Assembly: GCF_035270045.1 (NCBI RefSeq)
Contig: NZ_DATFIP010000052.1
Coordinates: forward strand, 1 to 35,955
Length of the DNA: 35,955 nucleotides
Direction of reading: 5' to 3'
Origin: Salibaculum sp035270045
Lineage (GTDB): Bacteria; Pseudomonadota; Alphaproteobacteria; Rhodobacterales; Rhodobacteraceae
Part shown: positions 30,872 to 35,955 of the stretch, piece by piece
How positions within the stretch are numbered: the first letter of the stretch is position 1
How the letters are laid out: each line of letters begins with the position of its first letter
Notes under the pieces: generated by a model
The model's database searches: none
Told to the model about the DNA's origin: nothing
Seen by the model: the letters and a program-made list of their open reading frames with translations, nothing else
Made by a program: the position numbers and the translations under genes

Positions 30872-33418
30872 CTACTTTGCCTTGCCTTCAAGATAGAGCT
30901 GTGCGGCGGTCAACCGCGCAACCGGCACCCGGAACGGCGAGCAGGAAACATAGTCGAAGCCGTTCGCGCGGCAGAAATCGATGGCCGCGCGGTCGCCGCC
31001 GTGTTCGCCACAGATCGACAGGGTCACGTCCGGACGGCCCGCACGGCCGCGCTCGGCACCGATGCGCAAAAGCTCGCCCACCCCGTCCAGGTCCAGCCGG
31101 TGGAAGGGGTCCTCGTCATAGACACCCAGCCTCACGTAGTCGGACATGAAGCGGCTGGCGTCGTCGCGCGACAGGCCATAGGTCATCTGGGTCAGGTCAT
31201 TGGTCCCGAAAGACAGGAAGGCGGCGTGCTGGGCGATGTCGGCAGCGCGCAGGGCGGCGCGCGGGGTTTCCACCATGACGCCGAGGCGATAGTCGAAATC
31301 GGCCCCGGTCTCGGCGCGCACGGCGGCGGCCACGGCGTCGATGCGGCCCTGGACCAGTTCGACCTCCTTCATGGCGCTCACCAGAGGGATCATGATCTCG
31401 GGGACCACAGGCGCGCCGGTCTCGCTGGCCGCGATCGTGGCCTCGAAGATGGCGCGGGCCTGCATCTCGTAGATCTCCGGCACGGTCACGCCTAGCCTGA
31501 CACCGCGCATCCCCAGCATGGGGTTGTATTCCTCAAGCTGCTCGATCCGCTCGACCACCTGGCTGAGCGGCAGGTCCAGCACGTCGGCCAGGTCGCGCAT
31601 TCCAGCCTTGCCGGTCGGAAGGAACTCGTGCAGCGGCGGGTCGAAAAGGCGGATGCAGACCGGCAAACCCTCCATGATGCGGAACACCTCGGTGAAATCC
31701 GCCCGTTGCAACGGTAGCAGCCGGTCCAGAACTGCCGCGCGCCCCTCGGGACTGTCCGAGAAGATCATCTCGTGCATCAGGTTGACGCGGTCTTCCTCGA
31801 AGAACATGTGCTCGGTCCTGCACAGCCCGATGCCCTGCGCCATGAAGTTCCGGGCACTCTGGGCGTCGGCGGGGGTGTCGGCATTGGCTCGGATGCCGAT
31901 GTCGCGCAATTCGTCGGCCCAGGACAGCAGCGTCTGGAAGGTGTCGTCCAGTGCGGCCTCGACCGTCCTGGCCTGACCATTGAGCAACTGCCCGGTGGTT
32001 CCATCCACGGTGACGATGTCGCCTTCGCGGAAGATGCGCCCGCGCGGTCCCTTCACCTGGCGTTTGCGTTCGTCGATCACCAGGCCGTCGGCCCCCACGA
32101 CACAAGGCAGGCCCAGCCCGCGCCCGATCACCGCGGCATGGCTGGTAATACCGCCGCGCACGGTCACCACGGCCTCGGCGGCATGCATCCCGCGGATGTC
32201 CTCGGGCGTCGTTTCCCGGCGCATCAGCACGCAGGACTCGTTGCGTGCCGCGCTCGCCTGCGCCTCGTAGGGCGAAAAGACCAGCCGTCCCGCCGCCGCG
32301 CCGGGGCTGGCAGCGATGCCGGTGGTGATGATGTCCCGGGTGGCGTCCGCGGCCACCTGCCGGTGCAGCAGTTCCGACAGCGCGTCTGGTTCGACGCGCA
32401 TCACCGCCTCGTCGCGGGGGATGATCCCGTCTTCGGCCAGGTCGACGGCCACGCGCACGGCTGCCCGCGACGATCTTTGGACGCGGATCGCGTCGAGGAC
32501 CTTGATCGCACCGTCCTGCAGCACGAACTTGACCTCCATTTCCTCGCGAAGTTTCTGGCGGCAGGCTGCGCCGAGGGCTTGAAGCTGCGCGAAGACCTGC
32601 GGGCAGCGATCCTCCAGCGAGGGGCCGCGAGGATCCCGCGTGAGGTAAAGCGTGTCCTCCTGTTCACGCAGGCGTTCGCCGCTGACGGCCTGGGCCTTGT
32701 AGCGCCCGGTGGCCCGGCGCTGGCCCGTGGCCGGGTCGATGAACTGGATCACGCCGTAGCCGCTTTCGCCCGCACCGATGCCCAGGGCCATTTCCTGAAC
32801 CACCAGCCCCAGCCCGGCGTCTGCGGGTGCGCCCTTGGCCTGTCTCAGCAGGCGCGCGCTGGTGCTGTCCCAGGCCCGCGCCATGGTACGCAGAACCTCG
32901 GCCAGCTGGACCTCGGCCAACTGCGGGAATGGCGCGTCCGTTTCGGCCTCGTAGACCGCCAGCATGGCATTGAGATTATCAATGCTGGGATGGGCTGCGG
33001 CGTTGAATTCCTCGGCGTCCAGCCGCGCGACATGCACCGCGTATGACTGTACGAACGACATGTAGAGCCGGGTCGCCATGTCCTCTCCGATGGTGCCGCA
33101 AAGCGCCTCGTGCTTGGCCGCGTTCATGCCGATGTTGAGCATCGCGCCCGGTCCGCCCCAATCAGGGTTCAGGCTGGACGGCCGGACGGACAGCAGCGGC
33201 AGCGTGGGGAATTCGCGCAGGATAGCGGCGGCGGCCGGGGGCTGACCACCGGCGATCTGGCGCACCGCGTCAAAGGACAGCGCCACGGTCTTGGGCACGG
33301 GGAAATCCATCCGTACCAGCCGTTGCAGGCACTTCGCGCGGCCGCCGTGAACCTCGCCCGCCATGGGCGCGGTCCGGGTAATGACGCACATGTCCTTCAG
33401 GGTCACGACTTTCTGCAT
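30872..33418 (-). CDS. ppdK: pyruvate phosphate dikinase-like protein with degenerate ATP-grasp half
   Basis: An 848-residue protein colinear with pyruvate phosphate dikinase. The swivelling phosphohistidine domain is intact (VRGGITSHAAVIGRGLG, His427), as is the PEP/pyruvate barrel: GIGLCRTEHMFF, RLFDPPLHEFLP, MVETPRAAL, SFGTNDLTQMTYG and SICGEHGGD with Cys803. The N-terminal nucleotide half is not. Compared with the Clostridium symbiosum enzyme as I recall it, Lys22 becomes Arg27, the loop after SVR (Arg79 kept) loses the SGA and MPGMMD words, and the triad Asp321/Glu323/Gln335 becomes Glu295/Lys297/Asp309. ATP use is therefore doubtful; PEP binding and His phosphorylation look possible. 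The ATG at 33418 follows AGAGGAG by 7 bases. It lies 82 bases downstream of glyS. Confidence 0.88.
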   Translation of the reverse strand: MQKVVTLKDMCVITRTAPMAGEVHGGRAKCLQRLVRMDFPVPKTVALSFDAVRQIAGGQPPAAAAILREFPTLPLLSVRPSSLNPDWGGPGAMLNIGMNAAKHEALCGTIGEDMATRLYMSFVQSYAVHVARLDAEEFNAAAHPSIDNLNAMLAVYEAETDAPFPQLAEVQLAEVLRTMARAWDSTSARLLRQAKGAPADAGLGLVVQEMALGIGAGESGYGVIQFIDPATGQRRATGRYKAQAVSGERLREQEDTLYLTRDPRGPSLEDRCPQVFAQLQALGAACRQKLREEMEVKFVLQDGAIKVLDAIRVQRSSRAAVRVAVDLAEDGIIPRDEAVMRVEPDALSELLHRQVAADATRDIITTGIAASPGAAAGRLVFSPYEAQASAARNESCVLMRRETTPEDIRGMHAAEAVVTVRGGITSHAAVIGRGLGLPCVVGADGLVIDERKRQVKGPRGRIFREGDIVTVDGTTGQLLNGQARTVEAALDDTFQTLLSWADELRDIGIRANADTPADAQSARNFMAQGIGLCRTEHMFFEEDRVNLMHEMIFSDSPEGRAAVLDRLLPLQRADFTEVFRIMEGLPVCIRLFDPPLHEFLPTGKAGMRDLADVLDLPLSQVVERIEQLEEYNPMLGMRGVRLGVTVPEIYEMQARAIFEATIAASETGAPVVPEIMIPLVSAMKEVELVQGRIDAVAAAVRAETGADFDYRLGVMVETPRAALRAADIAQHAAFLSFGTNDLTQMTYGLSRDDASRFMSDYVRLGVYDEDPFHRLDLDGVGELLRIGAERGRAGRPDVTLSICGEHGGDRAAIDFCRANGFDYVSCSPFRVPVARLTAAQLYLEGKAK

Positions 33419-33500
33419 TGCAGCACTCCTCTGCACGGCACCTTAGGCCGCCCACGATTCGGCGCAAGCCCAGTGTCGGTCATGCAGGGCCGCCGGGCGC

Positions 33501-35729
33501 CTAGCCCTCGATCCGGCGCAGGTCGGCCACGTCGAGGCAGGTCTTGCGGATGCGCGAGAGCAGGTTCAGCCGGTTGCGCCGCAGCACCGGGCTGTCGGCA
33601 TTGATCTGCACCTCATCGAAGAAGGCGTCGATGGGCGCGCGCAGATCGGCCATGGCCCCCATGACGGTGGCGAAATCCTCGGCCCCCATGGCGGGGGTGA
33701 TCCGGGTGTCGGCCGCGTCCAGCGCGGCGAACAGCGCGGTTTCGGCCTCTGACTCGGCGAATTTCACGTCCGCGCCGAAGGAGTATTCGACCCCGTCCTT
33801 TTCCTCGGCCTGGGACAGGATGTTGTTGGCCCGCTTGAAGCCCTGGATAAGGTTCTCGCCATCGTCGGTGCGCAGGAAGTCCGACAGCGCCTCGGCCCGC
33901 TTGACCAGCAGGGTCAGGTCGTCGTTGCCGGGCATGGCAAGGCAGGCGTCGATGACGTCATGGCGGACACCCTCGCCCCGCAGGTGGACCTTGAGGCGAT
34001 CGTGGAAGAAACCCAGCAAATCGTCGCTGGTATCCGGCAGTTTGTCCTTCACCAATTTCGTGACCGGTCCGGCGTGTTTGCCGCCGACTTCGACCACGGC
34101 GCGGAAGGCGGCGCCGAAGACCCCGTGATCTGCGATCTCGTCAAGGATTTCGTCGAGCGTGTCGATCTCGTCCTCGGCCACATCGGCCCTGTTCAGTTCC
34201 ACCTTGTGGCGTAGCAACTGCGCATCAACGAAGCGATCCAGGTGCAGGCGCAGGCCATTCCCCAAAACCAGCCGAATAACCCCGAGCGCCGCACGGCGCA
34301 GCGCGTAGGGGTCCTTGGACCCTGTCGGTTTCTCGTCGATCGCCCAGAACCCTGTCAGCGTGTCCAGCTTGTCGGCCAGCGCCACGGCCACGGACACCGG
34401 CGCGGTGGGCGCGTCGTCTTCCTGCCCCATGGGTTTCCAGTGGTCGCGGCAGGCCTCGGCGACCTCCGGGCTGCGCCCGGCCTCCAGCGCGTAATAGCGC
34501 CCCATGACGCCCTGCAATTCGGGAAACTCGCCCACCATTTCCGAGCGCAGGTCAGCCTTGGCGATGCGCGCGGCCTCTTCGGCCATGTCCGGGTCGGCCC
34601 CCACATGCGGCGCGATCTCGCGGGCCAGCGCGGCGATGCGGTGGACCCTGTCTGCCTGGCTTCCCAGCTTGGCGTGGAAGGTCACGGAGCTTAGCCCGTC
34701 AAGCCAGTCCTGCATGCCCGCCTTGGCCACGCGCAGGTCGTTTTCCCAGAAGAACTTGGCGTCGGCCAGACGCGCGGCCAGAACCTTCTGGTTGCCCGCC
34801 AGGATCGTCTTGCCGCCATCGGGGGCTGCGATATTGGCGACGGTGACAAAGCGGGTGATCTGCCCTGTCTTGTCGCGCACCGAGAAGAATTTCTGGTGCT
34901 CCTTCATCGAGGTTTGCAGCACCTCGGGCGGCAGGTGCAGGAAGTCGTCGTCGATCTCGCCCATCAGCACCACGGGCCATTCCACCAGCCCCGCGACCTC
35001 GGCCAGAAGCCCTTGGTCCTCCACCACCTCGAGCCCGGCCGCGAAGGCAAGGTTCGCGGCGTCTTGCCTGATGTGGTCGGCGCGCTCCTCGGCCCGCAAC
35101 AGGACACAGGCCGTCTTCAGCTTGGCCTCGTAGTCGTCGAAGCTGGTGACGGCAAAGGCGTCGGGGGCCGTGAAACGATGCCCGTGCGTCGTGTTTCCGG
35201 CGGTGATCCCGTCGATTTCCATCGGGACGATCTCGGCGCCGTCGTCATTGGTCAGTATGCACAGGACGGAATGCAAGGGCCGCACCCAGCGCAGGCTGCC
35301 CGTGCCCCAGCGCATGGACTTGGGCCAGGGAAAGTGGCGGACGGTATGCTCCAGCACCTCGGCCACGATCTCAGGTGCCTTGCGGCCCTCGTGTTCGATG
35401 ACGGCGTAATAGACCTGCGCCTTGCCGGTATCACGCACCTGCAGCGCGTCGCGGTCCACCCCGGCGCGGCGGCAGAAGCCCTCGATCGCCTTGTCCGGCG
35501 CGCCAACCTTCGGTCCCTTGCGGTCCTCGCGGGTGTCGGGGCTTTCTGCCGACAGCCCCTCGATCGACAGGGCCAGGCGGCGCGGCGTGTGAAAGGCGCC
35601 CGCGCCCGCGTATGTCAGACCGGCCTCGACCAGCCCGTCGGTGACAAGGCGCTGCAGGTCGGCGGCGGCTTTTGCCTGCATCCGCGCGGGGATCTCCTCG
35701 GAGAAGAGTTCGATCAGAAGATCAGGCAT
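33501..35729 (-). CDS. glyS: glycyl-tRNA synthetase beta subunit
   Basis: A 742-residue beta chain of the bacterial alpha2-beta2 glycyl-tRNA synthetase, which charges tRNA-Gly. It begins MPDLLIELFSEEIPARM, the classic opening, and continues with YAGAGAFHTPRRLALSIEGL, KGPKVGAPDKAIEGF, WPKSMRWGTGSLRWVRPLHS, LPPEVLQTSMKEHQKFFSVR and ALADKLDTLTGFWAI. The C-terminal part recognises the anticodon region and ends with LLSRIRKTCLDVADLRRIEG. The alpha chain GlyQ is not in the window but would be expected just upstream (right edge). The start is 1 base after the stop of the partial small gene at 35731, so they share an mRNA. Confidence 0.97.
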   Translation of the reverse strand: MPDLLIELFSEEIPARMQAKAAADLQRLVTDGLVEAGLTYAGAGAFHTPRRLALSIEGLSAESPDTREDRKGPKVGAPDKAIEGFCRRAGVDRDALQVRDTGKAQVYYAVIEHEGRKAPEIVAEVLEHTVRHFPWPKSMRWGTGSLRWVRPLHSVLCILTNDDGAEIVPMEIDGITAGNTTHGHRFTAPDAFAVTSFDDYEAKLKTACVLLRAEERADHIRQDAANLAFAAGLEVVEDQGLLAEVAGLVEWPVVLMGEIDDDFLHLPPEVLQTSMKEHQKFFSVRDKTGQITRFVTVANIAAPDGGKTILAGNQKVLAARLADAKFFWENDLRVAKAGMQDWLDGLSSVTFHAKLGSQADRVHRIAALAREIAPHVGADPDMAEEAARIAKADLRSEMVGEFPELQGVMGRYYALEAGRSPEVAEACRDHWKPMGQEDDAPTAPVSVAVALADKLDTLTGFWAIDEKPTGSKDPYALRRAALGVIRLVLGNGLRLHLDRFVDAQLLRHKVELNRADVAEDEIDTLDEILDEIADHGVFGAAFRAVVEVGGKHAGPVTKLVKDKLPDTSDDLLGFFHDRLKVHLRGEGVRHDVIDACLAMPGNDDLTLLVKRAEALSDFLRTDDGENLIQGFKRANNILSQAEEKDGVEYSFGADVKFAESEAETALFAALDAADTRITPAMGAEDFATVMGAMADLRAPIDAFFDEVQINADSPVLRRNRLNLLSRIRKTCLDVADLRRIEG

Positions 35730-35730
35730 G

Positions 35731-35955
35731 TCAGTCGGTCTCCGGGGGTTCGGGGCAGTCAGCGGGGACGGGTTCGCCGTCAAAGACGACTTCGCCGCAG
35801 CGGTTGATCTGGTGCCAGGCGAAGCCGCGCCCGTCGGGCATCACGGCGACGATGCGATCGATGCCGTACTCGATGTTCTTGACACCCATGAAGCCGACGG
35901 CCTCGCCCGCCTCCAGCGCCTCGCCGATCTCGCGGGCGTCGTAGCAGTCGAACCA
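35731..35955 (-). CDS. small protein upstream of glyS (partial, N-terminus outside window), possibly DUF6446 type
   Basis: The last 74 codons of a gene that enters from the right edge. The visible part reads WFDCYDAREIGEALEAGEAV, then GVKNIEYGIDRIVAVMPDGR, FAWHQINRCGEVVFDG, and ends in a Pro/Glu/Asp tail (CPEPPETD). It contains three cysteines and no membrane segment in this portion. From memory, Rhodobacteraceae often carry a small membrane-anchored protein of unknown function (DUF6446) between glyQ and glyS; the position fits, but the assignment is not proven. The stop codon lies 1 base before the glyS ATG. Confidence 0.75.
   Translation of the reverse strand, partial: WFDCYDAREIGEALEAGEAVGFMGVKNIEYGIDRIVAVMPDGRGFAWHQINRCGEVVFDGEPVPADCPEPPETD

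Noticed and set aside
30872..33418. Plain annotation as a normal pyruvate phosphate dikinase
   Set aside because: The C-terminal domains fit, but several ATP-site residues are replaced, so I call it PPDK-like.
1..35955. Search by eye for tRNA or rRNA genes, phage or transposase genes, toxin-antitoxin or defence genes
   Set aside because: None seen; gene content and composition look uniformly chromosomal and core-like.

Overview
The window is high-GC, gene-dense chromosomal DNA. Protein motifs and gene order (helicase / S4 protein / fdxA / carD; folB-folP-glmM; a SAM-II riboswitch before metZ; paired lrp genes divergent from ilvC; glyS downstream of a small membrane-type protein gene) point to an alphaproteobacterium of the Rhodobacteraceae, Roseobacter-like. 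There are no tRNAs, rRNAs, CRISPR arrays, insertion sequences, phage genes or attachment sites that I can recognise. No gene-free stretch exceeds 300 bases; the longest is the fdxA-carD gap of about 255 bases.

Layout. 1-900 (minus): an SCP2-like lipid-binding protein and a truncated alpha/beta hydrolase, probably one operon. 969-5950 (plus): exported TPR protein, SUV3-like helicase, S4 RNA-binding protein, 7Fe ferredoxin, CarD regulator. 6040-8924: divergent purD and xseA. 8951-10398 (minus): an AlkB-type membrane monooxygenase overlapping a small exported protein. 10593-15323 (plus): ftsY, two tandem paralogous exported proteins of unknown function, an EamA transporter and yciB, mostly with 4-base overlaps, so one transcription unit. 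15395-17230: promoter, SAM-II riboswitch, intrinsic terminator, metZ and a GNAT acetyltransferase. 17333-21943 (plus): folE2, trkH, a possible 39-codon ORF, a methyltransferase and an SRAP/YedK peptidase. 21940-24451 (minus): malonyl-CoA synthetase and two overlapping lrp genes. 24591-26627 (plus): ilvC with a terminator, then a second EamA transporter. 26653-29932 (minus): folB-folP-glmM. 30034-35955 (minus): SleB-type cell-wall hydrolase, a PPDK-like protein, glyS, and the 3' end of a small protein gene.

Functionally this is mostly housekeeping: purine and folate synthesis (purD, folE2, folB, folP), amino acids (metZ, ilvC), cell envelope (glmM, yciB, sleB), translation and secretion (glyS, ftsY), repair (xseA, SRAP) and K+ uptake (trkH). 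I did not find a clear undescribed multi-gene system. The items most worth a second look are: the PPDK-like protein, whose ATP-grasp residues are replaced while the PEP half is intact; FolB fused to a second domain that may be kinase-like; the two tandem exported paralogs embedded between ftsY and yciB; and the tiny ORF between trkH and the methyltransferase. The metZ leader (promoter, aptamer, terminator) is unusually complete and readable.
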